From assembly GCA_017852335.1 (NCBI GenBank), contig JAFMLG010000003.1, forward strand, positions 1-64,000: a stretch of 64,000 nucleotides of DNA, read 5' to 3'. A program made the translations under genes and the position numbers. This document shows positions 25,979-38,019 of the stretch, piece by piece. The notes beneath the pieces were generated by a model. The model made no database searches. It saw only the letters and a list, made by a program, of their open reading frames with translations, and had not been told where the DNA came from. Source of the stretch: Actinomycetota bacterium. GTDB taxonomy: Bacteria; Actinomycetota; Nitriliruptoria; Nitriliruptorales; Nitriliruptoraceae. Position 1 is the first letter of the stretch; the number at the start of each line of letters is the position of its first letter.

Positions 25979-28549
25979 GTGGCGGTCACCGCGAACCTCA
26001 CCCAGCAGGAGGCCGGGACCCGCGCGGCCCTGCTCGCCGTACCGCGGACGGTGGTCCATCTCGACCTCTCGGACGGCGCCGATGACGTCCGGACGTTCAC
26101 CGCCCGGTCCGAGCTGCACCTCGATGTCCGGGCCCACGGCACCGCGTTCCTCGACCACCTCGCCGCCGAGGTCCGCACGGCGACGCTGGACGGGGTGCCG
26201 CTGCCGGCGGACGCGATCGCCGCCACCCGGATCGTCCTGCCCGACCTGACGCCGGGTGCCCACGTCGTCGTCGTCGAGGCGACGATGTCCTACACCCGCG
26301 ACGGGCGGGGCCTTCACCGCTTCGTCGACCCGACCGACGGCGTCGTCTACCTCCACAGCCAGCTCGAGCCGTTCCACGCCCACCAGGTCTTCGCCTGCCT
26401 CGATCAGCCGGACCTGAAGACGGCCTTCGCGCTGACGGTCGACGCGCCCGCCGGGTGGGTCGTCGTCTCGAACGAGGCGCCGACCGCGGCCCCGACGGAG
26501 GGGGCGGCCGGACGCTGGGAGTTCCCGCCGACCCCGCCGATGAGCACGTACCTCGCGGCGGTCGTCGCGGGCGGGTACGTCGGCCGCGCCGACCGTCACG
26601 TCCGCCCGGACGGGACGGAGGTGCCGCTCCGGCTGTTCGTCCGCCGCTCCCTCGAGCGCCACCTCGACGGGGACGAGCTGCTCGAGCTGACCCGCACCGG
26701 GCTGGCCTGGTTCGAGGGCGTGTTCGGCCCGTACCCCTACACCAAGTACGACCAGCTGCTCGTCCCCGAGTTCTCGGCCGGCGCGATGGAGAACCCCGGC
26801 GCCGTCACCTTCAGCGAGAACTACGTCTTCCGCTCCCGGGTGACCGACGCCCTCCGTGAGCGCAGGGCCGAGACGCTGCTGCACGAGATGGCCCACATGT
26901 GGTTCGGCGACCTCGTCACGATGCGGTGGTGGGACGACCTCTGGCTGAACGAGTCGTTCGCCACCTTCATGGCGGTCCTGTCGCAGACCGAGGCGACGCG
27001 CTGGACCGACGCCTGGGTCACGTTCCTCGACGCCGAGAAGACGTGGGCGAAGTTCCAGGACCAGCTGCCCTCCACCCACCCGGTGGCGGCGGACATGCCC
27101 GACGTGGAGTCCGTGCATCAGAACTTCGACGGCATCACGTACGCGAAGGGGGCGTCGGTCCTGCGTCAGCTGGTCGCCTGGGTCGGCCAGGACGCGTTCC
27201 TCGCCGGGTGCCGCGACTACTTCGCCCGGCACGCCTGGGGGAACACGACGCTCGCGGACTTCCTCGCCGCGCTCGAGCGGACCAGCGGACGCGAGCTGGG
27301 ACCGTGGGCCGACGAGTGGCTCCGGACGACCGGGGTGAACTCGCTGGAGGCGGTCGTCGAGGCCGCCGATGACGGCACGTACGCCCGCGTCGCGATCCGG
27401 CAGACCGACCCGGCGCCGCTGTGGCGGACCGAGGGCCACGCGCCCGTGCTGCGCCGTCACCGCCTGGCCGTGGGGTGCTACGCGTGGCGGGACGGCGCCC
27501 TCGTCCGCGTCCACCGCGAGGAGCTCGACGTGGCCGGTGAGGTGACCGAGGTCCCGGGACTGACGGGGCTCCCGGTCGCGGATCTGCTCCTGCTGAACGA
27601 CGACGATCTGACGTTCGCCCGGACGGTCCTCGATCCGGCCTCGCTGGCCACCGCGACGGCCCATCTCCGCGACGTGGCGGCGCCGCTCCCCCGCGCGCTG
27701 GTCTGGGCGGCGGCCTGGGACATGGTTCGGGACGCCGAGCTGCCCGCCTCGGGCTTCGTCGCGCTCGTCGTGAACAACCTCGCCCACGACGAGGGCGTGG
27801 GCGTCCTACAGCGCATGCTCGGTCGCGCGCACGCCGCGATCGAGCGGTACGCGGACCGTGCCAACGTGGCCCCGCTGCGGGCGGCCCTGCGCGACCGGTG
27901 CCGGGAGGCGCTCGACGCCTGCGCGCCCGGAGGCGACCACCAGCTGGCGTGGTTCAAGCAGTGGTCCGCCCTCGTCGAGGACGGCGACGACGTGGCGGTC
28001 CTCCGCGCCTGCCTGGGTGCGGAGACGCCGTTCCCCGGCCTCGAGGTCGACACCGACCTGCGGTGGCACGTCGTCGTGCAGCTGGCCAGGATCGGTGCGA
28101 TGGACGCCGACGACGTCGCCGCGGAACGCCGGCGCGACGACACCGACCTCGGGGAGCGCCAGGCGCTGACCGCGCTGGCCGCCCGGCCCACGGCCGCGGC
28201 GAAGGCCGAGGCCTGGGAACGCCTCCTCGAGGACGCGGACCTCTCGCACACGCTGGCGCGGCAGCTCTGGGGTGCGTTCGACCGTCTCGACCGTCCGGAG
28301 CTGCTCGCTCCGTACCGCGACCGCTACTTCGCGGCGCTGGACCGCGTCTGGACCGAGCGGAGCCTCGACTTCGCCATCGAGTTCGCGGGGGCGATGTTCC
28401 CGCACTCCCAGGTCGAGGACGGACTGCTCGCCGCCACGGACGCGGCGCTGGCCCGCGAGGACCTGCCCCGCCCGCTGCGTCGGGTGCTGCTCGAGCAGCG
28501 GGACACGGTCGTGCGGACGCGGCGGTGCCGGGCCCGGGACGCCGGCTGA
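25979..28549 (+). CDS. pepN: Aminopeptidase N (M1 family)
   Basis: 856 residues; zinc aminopeptidase that trims N-terminal residues from peptides in the cytoplasm. The exopeptidase motif GAMEN is near 268-272. The zinc site HEMAHMWFGD with E in LNESFA 18 residues later is near 302-325, and the catalytic Tyr lies in FDGITYAKGASVL near 390. An ERAP1-like helical domain fills the C-terminal half. GTG 25979 has GGAGG 4 nt upstream. It ends convergently with the DUF3039 gene, 16 nt away. There is no signal peptide. Confidence 0.95.
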   Translation: MAVTANLTQQEAGTRAALLAVPRTVVHLDLSDGADDVRTFTARSELHLDVRAHGTAFLDHLAAEVRTATLDGVPLPADAIAATRIVLPDLTPGAHVVVVEATMSYTRDGRGLHRFVDPTDGVVYLHSQLEPFHAHQVFACLDQPDLKTAFALTVDAPAGWVVVSNEAPTAAPTEGAAGRWEFPPTPPMSTYLAAVVAGGYVGRADRHVRPDGTEVPLRLFVRRSLERHLDGDELLELTRTGLAWFEGVFGPYPYTKYDQLLVPEFSAGAMENPGAVTFSENYVFRSRVTDALRERRAETLLHEMAHMWFGDLVTMRWWDDLWLNESFATFMAVLSQTEATRWTDAWVTFLDAEKTWAKFQDQLPSTHPVAADMPDVESVHQNFDGITYAKGASVLRQLVAWVGQDAFLAGCRDYFARHAWGNTTLADFLAALERTSGRELGPWADEWLRTTGVNSLEAVVEAADDGTYARVAIRQTDPAPLWRTEGHAPVLRRHRLAVGCYAWRDGALVRVHREELDVAGEVTEVPGLTGLPVADLLLLNDDDLTFARTVLDPASLATATAHLRDVAAPLPRALVWAAAWDMVRDAELPASGFVALVVNNLAHDEGVGVLQRMLGRAHAAIERYADRANVAPLRAALRDRCREALDACAPGGDHQLAWFKQWSALVEDGDDVAVLRACLGAETPFPGLEVDTDLRWHVVVQLARIGAMDADDVAAERRRDDTDLGERQALTALAARPTAAAKAEAWERLLEDADLSHTLARQLWGAFDRLDRPELLAPYRDRYFAALDRVWTERSLDFAIEFAGAMFPHSQVEDGLLAATDAALAREDLPRPLRRVLLEQRDTVVRTRRCRARDAG

Positions 28550-28565
28550 CCGCCGACGCCCTCGC

Positions 28566-28832
28566 TCACAGCCCCCTCGTCAGCCGGTCCGCCGCGATCT
28601 CGGCGCAGGTCGGGCACATCGGGAACCGGCTCGGGTCCGCGTCGGGCCTCCACCGCTTCCCGCAGAGCGCGGTCACCGGCCGGCCGGTCCGGCGGAAGCG
28701 TTCGAGGTCCCGCCGCGCGACGTAGTGGGTGAACCGGTCGTGATCCCCGTCACCGGCGTCCGGACGCTCGTCGACCTCCGGGCGGAGGTCGGGCAGGACG
28801 GGGGCCTGGGCGGGGCCGGAGGCGGCGCGCAT
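28566..28832 (-). CDS. DUF3039 zinc-ribbon-like protein
   Basis: 88 residues. The conserved actinobacterial DUF3039 pattern is clear: DRFTHYV near 32-38, TGRPVTALCGK near 49-59, then a second half FPMCPTCAEI, giving one Cys plus a CPTC pair that could bind zinc. The function is unknown. Its ATG at 28832 lies exactly 6 nt after a TAGCGT hexamer (28839-28844), as in nucS and ychF, so it is probably translated from a leaderless message although it sits 23 nt downstream of the epimerase stop region. Confidence 0.88.
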   Translation of the reverse strand: MRAASGPAQAPVLPDLRPEVDERPDAGDGDHDRFTHYVARRDLERFRRTGRPVTALCGKRWRPDADPSRFPMCPTCAEIAADRLTRGL

Positions 28833-28838
28833 GACGCG

Positions 28839-28844
28839 ACGCTA
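28839..28844 (-). promoter_or_regulatory. Candidate -10 box, leaderless DUF3039 gene
   Basis: TAGCGT on the minus strand followed by 6 nt and ATG 28832. No Shine-Dalgarno can fit. Confidence 0.5.
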
Positions 28845-28855
28845 CCCCTCGCGGC

Positions 28856-29827
28856 TCAGACGCGGCGCCGGTCGCGGACCGGATGGCGCCACTCGCGATC
28901 GACGAGGTCGTCGAGGGTCCGGGGGATCCCGACGGTGATGTCCGGGACCTCGGGGGCCAGCCCGAGCTCGTCCCAGAGCAGCTCCGGGTCGGCCCAGAGC
29001 GGCATGTTCCAGGCCCTGACCGTGTCGGGGGTGAAGATGTCCGGGGTCCGGAGCCGGGACCGCACGACGCGCATCAGGGCCGTCCCGGCCAGCGCCAACG
29101 GCGCCGGGATGCGCACCACCACGAGCCCCGGCAGGTGGCGTCGCAGCACGCCGAGGAACCTGCCCCAGTCGGCCGGGTCACGGTCGCCGATCCCGCACGC
29201 CCCCTCCCACGTCGAGCGCGCCGCCGCGATCAGCACCCGCGCGGCGTCGTGCACGTGCAGATGGGAGAAGGGGTTGTCCGCTCGCCCGGGCAGGACGAGG
29301 ACGCCGCGCCGCACGTTCGCGAACAGCTGGTCCCCCGCGCCGTAGACGTGGGGCAGCCGGACGGAGGCGACCGAGAGGTCGCCACGGGCCGCGAGCTCCC
29401 GCTCCATCCGAAGCTTCACCCGGCCGTAGTCGATGGCCGGCGCCGGTGGCGTGTCGGCCGTTATGGCGGCCTCGGACGGACCATGGACGAGGAGCGACGA
29501 GCCGAACACGAACCGGCGCACCCCGGCGGCCGCGGCCGCGTCGGCGAGGGCCCGCGTGCCCGCGACGAACGTCGGCTCGAGACGGCGCGCCGGCTCGAAG
29601 GTGGCGCGGCCACCGAGGTGGATGATCGCGTCGCAGCCGGCCACCGCGTGCGGCAGCGACTCGGGCACCGTCAGGTCGCCGTGGACGACCTCCGCGTCGA
29701 CCTCGTCGAGGAGACGCGATCGTGTCGGGCGGCGGACCATCAGCCGGGGACGCGCGCCCTCGGCGGAGAGCAGCCGCGCGACCTCGCGCCCGATGAACCC
29801 GGTCGCGCCGGTGACGAGGATCCGCAC
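28856..29827 (-). CDS. NAD(P)-dependent epimerase/dehydratase-like extended SDR
   Basis: 323 residues from GTG 29827, placed so that the Rossmann motif TGATGFIG (6-13) starts at once. The active site is present: S111 in FGSSLLVHG and Y134-x3-K138 in DYGRVK. HVYGAGDQLFANV is the substrate-loop region typical of 3-beta-HSD-like and NDP-sugar SDRs. The substrate cannot be told: sterol/hopanoid dehydrogenases and sugar epimerases share these features. The hydrophobic stretch LVVVRIPAPLALAGTALMRVV (about 245-265) hints at membrane association. It lies 125 nt after tRNA-Leu, without a clear promoter hexamer. Confidence 0.85.
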   Translation of the reverse strand: MRILVTGATGFIGREVARLLSAEGARPRLMVRRPTRSRLLDEVDAEVVHGDLTVPESLPHAVAGCDAIIHLGGRATFEPARRLEPTFVAGTRALADAAAAAGVRRFVFGSSLLVHGPSEAAITADTPPAPAIDYGRVKLRMERELAARGDLSVASVRLPHVYGAGDQLFANVRRGVLVLPGRADNPFSHLHVHDAARVLIAAARSTWEGACGIGDRDPADWGRFLGVLRRHLPGLVVVRIPAPLALAGTALMRVVRSRLRTPDIFTPDTVRAWNMPLWADPELLWDELGLAPEVPDITVGIPRTLDDLVDREWRHPVRDRRRV

Positions 29828-29952
29828 GTCACCCCCGGTCGTCGTGGACCGCGACGACGCGCCGATGCGGGCCGTCCCCGGAGGTGTAGCCCCTCGGGCC
29901 GGCGCCGCCGCGGGGCGGAGGTCCCGGAGCGGACGGACCGAGGTCCGTCGCG

Positions 29953-30036
29953 TGCGCGAGGGGGGACTTGAACCCCCAAGGAGTTTCCTCCACACGGCCC
30001 TCAACCGTGCGCGTCTGCCAGTTCCGCCACTCGCGC
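29953..30036 (-). tRNA. tRNA-Leu (anticodon GAG)
   Basis: 84-nt class II tRNA on the minus strand. The acceptor GCGCGAG pairs with CTCGCGC and discriminator A follows. The anticodon stem CACGG/CCGTG holds loop TTGAGGG, giving GAG. A long variable arm (GTGGAGGAAACTCC region) and T-loop GGTTCAAGTCC are present. CCA is not encoded. Confidence 0.95.
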
Positions 30037-30066
30037 GTGGCTCCGCGGTCGTCCCGCGGACGGCAC

Positions 30067-30072
30067 AGCCTA
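30067..30072 (-). promoter_or_regulatory. Candidate -10 box for tRNA-Leu(GAG)
   Basis: TAGGCT on the minus strand, 30 nt before the tRNA 5' end, nearly the same spacing as TAGCCT before tRNA-Glu. Confidence 0.45.
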
Positions 30073-30107
30073 CCGCCGGGGACCACCGCCCCCGTGGCCC
30101 CGGCCGG

Positions 30108-31820
30108 TCACCCGAGGGCGACCCGCTCCGGCCACCACCGGCCCGTCGGGTCGAGCGCGAACCCCCGCACGCCCGGCGCCACGGCGAGGTCCCGCTCGAG
30201 CCAGACCAGCGGGAGGACCACCGCCTCCCCCGTCAGCGCGGCGTCGAGCGCGGCCGCGGCCCCGGGGTCCGAGCCTCCCCGGAGGCGGTCGAGCAGGGCG
30301 TCGGAGTCCGCGTCGCCCCAGCCGGTCCCCGCGACCGGGCGGGGGGCCGTCGCGCGGAACGCGGGGTCGAGCAGGCTCGACGCGGCCGCGGCGCCGCCGA
30401 CACCGGACCGGAGCGACGGGCGGAACAGGGCCGCCTCCCCGGCCGCCACCGCCCGCGTCAGGCCCTCCGGATCGAGGGCGCGGAGGGTGACGCGGACGTC
30501 CAGGACGTCCTCGAGCGCGGCGGCGACCGCCTCGGCGACGGCCGCGTGGTCGGCGCGCCGGGGGACGCTGAGCGTCACGGGCAGGGGCAGGACGGGGTCG
30601 GCGTCGGCGACCCAGGCGGCGAACAGCTCGGCGGCGATCGCGGGATCCCGCACGCAGTGGGGGCAGGCCGCGACCGCGTCCCCGTCCGCCAGCAGCCCCG
30701 GCGGCAGGAGCCGCGCCGCGGGGACGGCCGCGGGACCGGCGGCCGCGGCGGCCGCTCCACGGTCCACGGCCGCGGCGAGAGCGCGCCGCAGGCGGACGTC
30801 GTCGTAGGGCGCGACCGTCGTGTCGAAGGCGTACGCGTAGACCGCCGCCTCGGTCCGGACGTGGTGGCCCGCCGTCGGACCCGGCGGCACCGGACGTGCG
30901 GGGCCGAGGACCGCGAGGGCGTCGTCGCGTCGGGCCGGGGGGAGCTCGGCGACCTGGAGGCGTCCGGCGGCCAGGGCCTCCCACCGCTGCCGCCCGTCGA
31001 GGTCGTCGGGATGGAACTGCAGCAGCAGCTCGGCCACCCGCGGTGCGCGGTGGTGGTCCGGGACCGCGACCAGGCGCAGGAAGGCGTCGTCCCCCGGCGG
31101 CTCGAGGAGCCGGAACGGCCCGTTCCCGACCGGCGGCCCCTCGGCCCCGGCCTCGTCGCGACCCGGTGGCAGCGGGACGAGACTGACGTCGGTCAGGGCG
31201 TGCAGGAAGCCGGGGTCCGGTGCGGTCAGGCGCAGGACCAGGTCCCACGTGCCCCGGACCTCGACGCCGCCCGCCGCCAGGACGTCGTCCGGACCGCCGG
31301 CGGTCCGGGTCCCGTCCTCGGCGACCACCACCGCGCCCCGCAGCCCCGCCAGGATCCCCTCCCGGCCGTACGGCGGGCGGGACGGATCGAGGGCCGCCAG
31401 CAGCGCAGCGGCGTGGTCCCGCGCGGTCACGGGCCGGCCGTCGTGGAAGGTCGCGCGACGCAGGCGGAAGCGGATCTCGGTGCCGTCCGCGGACGTCCGC
31501 CAGGTCTCCGCGCCGGCCGGCGCGACGCCGCCACCGGGCACCAGATCGACGAGGCCCTCGTGGAGCGCCCGTGCGACCAGCTCACCCGCGTCGTCGATGA
31601 CGAGCCGGGGGTCGATGGAGGCCGGCGCGGGCCCCAGGCCGACGCGGAGGGTGGTCGGTCCGGACACGGCGGGCCCGGGTGCGCCCGTCACCGGGGGCGG
31701 GGGCGGCGGCGCGGGGACCTCGGCCGCCGGCGGCGGCGCCGTGCAGGCCGTCGTGAGGGCCGCGACGACCGCGACGACGACCCGACGGCCGGGTCGGTGG
31801 CCCGCGCCGCGCACGGTCAC
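30108..31820 (-). CDS. Peptide/oligopeptide-type ABC substrate-binding lipoprotein (SBP family 5)
   Basis: 570 residues. The basic N-terminus and hydrophobic stretch VVVAVVAALTTAC end at C26, a slightly imperfect lipobox, followed by a Pro/Ala linker. The family-5 fold shows in TLRVGLG...SIDPRL, FRLRRATFHDGRPVTARD (near 120) and DDVRLRRALAAAVDR. Family members bind peptides, nickel or other ligands for import. No permease or ATPase gene is nearby, so it is an orphan binding protein. One nucleotide separates it from the secG stop, which suggests a shared transcript. Confidence 0.85.
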   Translation of the reverse strand: MTVRGAGHRPGRRVVVAVVAALTTACTAPPPAAEVPAPPPPPPVTGAPGPAVSGPTTLRVGLGPAPASIDPRLVIDDAGELVARALHEGLVDLVPGGGVAPAGAETWRTSADGTEIRFRLRRATFHDGRPVTARDHAAALLAALDPSRPPYGREGILAGLRGAVVVAEDGTRTAGGPDDVLAAGGVEVRGTWDLVLRLTAPDPGFLHALTDVSLVPLPPGRDEAGAEGPPVGNGPFRLLEPPGDDAFLRLVAVPDHHRAPRVAELLLQFHPDDLDGRQRWEALAAGRLQVAELPPARRDDALAVLGPARPVPPGPTAGHHVRTEAAVYAYAFDTTVAPYDDVRLRRALAAAVDRGAAAAAAGPAAVPAARLLPPGLLADGDAVAACPHCVRDPAIAAELFAAWVADADPVLPLPVTLSVPRRADHAAVAEAVAAALEDVLDVRVTLRALDPEGLTRAVAAGEAALFRPSLRSGVGGAAAASSLLDPAFRATAPRPVAGTGWGDADSDALLDRLRGGSDPGAAAALDAALTGEAVVLPLVWLERDLAVAPGVRGFALDPTGRWWPERVALG

Positions 31821-31821
31821 C

Positions 31822-32049
31822 TCAGCCGATGACCAGCAGGGTGATCGAGGTGAGCGCGAACAGGACGACGGCGCCGACCGTGAGGCGGTTGAGGTTCCGC
31901 TCGGCCACCGCCGAGCCCTGGACGGCCCCGCTGACGCCGCCGCCGAACATGTCCGAGATGCCGCCCCCCTGGCCCCGGTGCAGCAGGATCAGGCCGATCA
32001 GCGCGAGGCAGATCAGGAGGTGCAGGGCGGTGACGACGGCGACGAGCAC
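31822..32049 (-). CDS. secG: Preprotein translocase subunit SecG
   Basis: 75 residues with two transmembrane helices (about 2-22 and 53-74) flanking a Gly-rich loop, HRGQGGGISDMFGGG, the SecG signature. It assists SecYEG in protein export. The GTG start is 28 nt downstream of a TAGGCT hexamer that includes the stop codon of the M56 gene. In mycobacteria too, secG follows the gap-pgk-tpiA genes at short distance. Confidence 0.94.
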   Translation of the reverse strand: MLVAVVTALHLLICLALIGLILLHRGQGGGISDMFGGGVSGAVQGSAVAERNLNRLTVGAVVLFALTSITLLVIG

Positions 32050-32076
32050 GGGCGACTCCGGGGTGCGGACCGGCGC

Positions 32077-32082
32077 AGCCTA
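32077..32082 (-). promoter_or_regulatory. Candidate -10 box for secG overlapping the M56 stop codon
   Basis: TAGGCT on the minus strand; its first three bases are the TAG stop of the M56 gene. The secG GTG is 27 nt downstream. Confidence 0.35.
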
Positions 32083-33474
32083 CGGGGCCGGCGCGACGGC
32101 CGCGGCGTCCGGGCGGGAGAGCCAGTAGACCGCGATGCGGTCCCCCGGATCGGCGGTCAGCACCGGCGTGGCCTGCCACCGCACGGTCGGAGCGGCGACC
32201 AGCTCGATGGGATCCGGCCGCAGGCCGAGACCCGGCGTCCGGACGACGGTCCGGCAGGCCGCCGGCGCCGCCGCGCAGGTCGCCGCGACCCCGACGCGGT
32301 CGAGCGCCAGCAGGTCCCCCCGCACGGCGGGGCGGGTGGACGACGCCGCGGCGCTCCCGGCGCCGGCCCCGGCCCGGCGGTACACGGCGAAGGCCCGCGC
32401 CTCGGGGAGGGCGTCGGACGCCGACGCCTCCGCCGCGGACGCGGCGGGCGCGCCGAGGAGCACGCCGACCGCGTCGCGCTGTCCCTCCTCACCCCGGAGG
32501 GCCGCGGGCACGGCGACGGCCGCGGCGACGGCGAGCAGGCTGGTGGCGGCGGCGAGGGCGACCTCGGCGCGGTGGCGACGCCGGCCGGGCGCGGGCTGCT
32601 CCACGAGCAGGCGGACCCGTCCGACGACCCCACCGGCCTCGACGAGGGCGGCGCAGCCGGCCGGCTGTCGCCGCGGCGGCGCCGCGAGGTCGAGGGCCCT
32701 CAGGAGTCCGCTGGCCAGGGCCGCGGGACGGCCGGTGACCTCGACCGCGCGGAGGTCGGCAGCGGCCTCGCGCTCGCGCCGGAGCCGACGCATCGCACCG
32801 GCGGCGCCGGGCAGGAAGCAGACCGCGTCGCCGACCGCCGCCGCGAACCAGGCGACCAGGTTGTCGCGTCGCGCCAGATGGGCCAGCTCGTGGGCCAGGA
32901 CGCCCTCCAGCTCGCCGTCGTCCAGCGTGGCGACGAGGCGGGCGTCGAGGACGAGCAGCGGCGCGCGGACGCCGAGGAGGGTCGCGCCGCCGGGGACGAC
33001 GGGCGCGATCAGGGTCCGGGGCGGCGCGACCTCGAGCGCCCGCGCGAGGCGCGCGACGACCGCGGCGGTCCGTGGCGCGACCGGCTCGGCCGCCGCCGTG
33101 AGCAGGCGACGGCGGCGACGCGCACGCGCACCGCGTCGGAGCAGCAGGGCCCCGGCGGTGGCCGGCCAGACGAGCAGCAGCCACGGCACGGTCCGGGGGG
33201 CGAAGCCGAGGTAGCGGTCCTCCAGCGGGAGCGCGAGGGTGCCGGCGCCGACGGTCGGTTGGAGCAGCGACGGCAGCGCCGGGTCACCGCTGGAGAGCAG
33301 GGCGACCGCGGCCGTCACGACGAAGGGCGACACGGCCGCGAGGACCCGGGCCCGCGGCGAGCGCAGCCCGACCACGTCGAGGATCCGGACGAGGAGCAGC
33401 GCGACGCCCAGGGCGACGGCGAGCCGCAGCAGCAGCGAGCCGACCGGCAGCGCGAGCAGCATCCCCTGCCCCAC
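32080..33474 (-). CDS. M56-family membrane metallopeptidase (BlaR1/MecR1-like)
   Basis: 464 residues. Four hydrophobic segments fall before residue 225, with the zinc motif HELAHLARRDN at 195-205 in the loop and a later REREAAAD (about 233-240) providing the third ligand. Another helix lies near 315-335, and an outside domain of about 130 residues follows. In BlaR1 the outside domain is a penicillin-binding sensor; here it has no SxxK or KTG motif, so the signal must be different. The gene lies 5 nt after a BlaI-type repressor, which such peptidases cleave or cause to be cleaved. Confidence 0.88.
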   Translation of the reverse strand: MGQGMLLALPVGSLLLRLAVALGVALLLVRILDVVGLRSPRARVLAAVSPFVVTAAVALLSSGDPALPSLLQPTVGAGTLALPLEDRYLGFAPRTVPWLLLVWPATAGALLLRRGARARRRRRLLTAAAEPVAPRTAAVVARLARALEVAPPRTLIAPVVPGGATLLGVRAPLLVLDARLVATLDDGELEGVLAHELAHLARRDNLVAWFAAAVGDAVCFLPGAAGAMRRLRREREAAADLRAVEVTGRPAALASGLLRALDLAAPPRRQPAGCAALVEAGGVVGRVRLLVEQPAPGRRRHRAEVALAAATSLLAVAAAVAVPAALRGEEGQRDAVGVLLGAPAASAAEASASDALPEARAFAVYRRAGAGAGSAAASSTRPAVRGDLLALDRVGVAATCAAAPAACRTVVRTPGLGLRPDPIELVAAPTVRWQATPVLTADPGDRIAVYWLSRPDAAAVAPAP

Positions 33475-33479
33475 CCGGC

Positions 33480-33881
33480 TCAGTCCTCGTCGGCGCGTCG
33501 ACGGGCGACGGCCCGCCGCAGCTCGTCGAGCGTGACGTCATCGACGTCGCCGACGACCTCGGCGAGGTAGGCGGCCGCCGGCTCGGGGTACCGCTCGAGG
33601 AGCCACGACAGCACGTCACGGGTCGCGCCGCGGGCGTAGGCGTCCCGCTCGACCGCGGGCCGGTAGCGGTGCGCGAGATCCTTGGTGTCCCGCTCGAGCA
33701 GGCCCTTCCGGGCGAGCCGCGCCATCGTCGTCATCACCGTCGTGTACGCGATGTCGCGGTCGTCGCGGAGCCGCTCGTGGACGTCGCGGACGGTGGCGTC
33801 CCCGAGGCCCCAGACGACGTCCATGACGTCCTGCTCGAGGGGCCCGAGGAGGGTCTCGAGCGCGTCCCGGCGGCGGCCCAT
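33480..33881 (-). CDS. BlaI/MecI/CopY-family transcriptional repressor
   Basis: 133 residues from ATG 33881. The winged helix (about 5-75) has the family signature LEQDVMDVVWGLGDATVRDVHERL and AYTTVMTTMARLARKGLL, with RYRPAVERDAYA and a C-terminal dimerisation helix. Such repressors dimerise on inverted repeats and are inactivated by an M56 peptidase encoded next door, as here. A start 13 codons earlier (33920) is possible but adds non-family residues. A palindrome at 33932-33947 between the -10-like TACGCT and the ATG is a plausible operator. Confidence 0.92.
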   Translation of the reverse strand: MGRRRDALETLLGPLEQDVMDVVWGLGDATVRDVHERLRDDRDIAYTTVMTTMARLARKGLLERDTKDLAHRYRPAVERDAYARGATRDVLSWLLERYPEPAAAYLAEVVGDVDDVTLDELRRAVARRRADED

Positions 33882-33931
33882 GCGAACGTCCGTCCCGGCC
33901 GCCACACGGGCCCGGACCACCCGGGAGCCCG

Positions 33932-33966
33932 CCGGACCACGGTCCGGAACGGCCGTCGGCAGCGTA
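33932..33966 (-). promoter_or_regulatory. blaI-like promoter (TACGCT) with palindromic candidate operator
   Basis: TACGCT at 33961-33966 on the minus strand. Between it and the repressor start lies CCGGACC-AC-GGTCCGG (33932-33947), a perfect 7-bp-arm palindrome well placed for autorepression. Confidence 0.4.
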
Positions 33967-33987
33967 GCGAGGACGCTCCGCCGCGGG

Positions 33988-34764
33988 TCAGAGCCGCCGG
34001 TGCCCGACGATCAGGGCGAAGTCCTCGGCCGAGAGGCTGGCCCCGCCGACGAGGACCCCGTCGACGTCCGGCTGCGCCATGATGCTCCGGATGTTGGCCG
34101 GCTTCACGCTGCCGCCGTAGAGGATGCGGACCCCGGCCGCGAACGCCGCCCCGGACCGCTCGGCGAGCTCGGCCCGGATGGCGGCCGCCATCGCCTGCGC
34201 GTCGTCGGGGGTGGCGGTCCGACCCGTCCCGATGGCCCAGACGGGCTCGTAGGCCACGACGACCCGGGCCGGGTCGTCGGGCTCGACCCCCTCGAGGCTG
34301 CCGCGGACCTGCGCGAGGACGACCTCCTCGGCCCGACCGGCGTCGCGGACGGCCTGACCCTCGCCCACGCAGACGATCGGACGGAGCCCGCCGCCGAGCG
34401 CGGCCCGGGCCTTCCGGGCGACCAGCGCGTCGTCCTCGCCGTGGTGGAGGCGGCGCTCCGAGTGCCCGACGATGACGTAGCCCACCGCGAGGCGGGCGAG
34501 CATCGGGACCGAGACGTCCCCCGTGTGCGCCCCTTCGGCGTCGGGATGGCAGTCCTGGGCGCCGAGGATCAGGCGGAGCCGGTCCGAGTCGATCAGCGTC
34601 TGGACCGAGCGGAGCGCCGTGAACGGCGGGTGCACGGTGACCTCCTGCCCGTCGGTGTCCTCCTCGGTCAGGTGGTAGGCGAGCCGCTGGACCAGCTGGA
34701 TGGCCTCGAGGTGGTCGCGGTGCATCTTCCAGTTGCCGGCGACGAGCGGGGTGCGGTCGGTCAT
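33988..34764 (-). CDS. tpiA: Triose-phosphate isomerase
   Basis: 258 residues; interconverts dihydroxyacetone phosphate and glyceraldehyde 3-phosphate. Active-site residues are present: N11 and K13 in GNWKM, His in VIVGHSERR near 100, Glu in AYEPVWAIGTG near 173, and the phosphate-binding YGGSVKPAN. It lies 36 nt behind pgk, closing the gap-pgk-tpiA operon. ATG 34764 starts MTDRTPLVAGNW as in the family. Confidence 0.97.
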   Translation of the reverse strand: MTDRTPLVAGNWKMHRDHLEAIQLVQRLAYHLTEEDTDGQEVTVHPPFTALRSVQTLIDSDRLRLILGAQDCHPDAEGAHTGDVSVPMLARLAVGYVIVGHSERRLHHGEDDALVARKARAALGGGLRPIVCVGEGQAVRDAGRAEEVVLAQVRGSLEGVEPDDPARVVVAYEPVWAIGTGRTATPDDAQAMAAAIRAELAERSGAAFAAGVRILYGGSVKPANIRSIMAQPDVDGVLVGGASLSAEDFALIVGHRRL

Positions 34765-34800
34765 GGGGTCCTCGGGGGTCGGGGGACGGGGCGGATCGGG

Positions 34801-38015
<3,215 letters not shown>

Positions 38016-38019
<4 letters not shown>

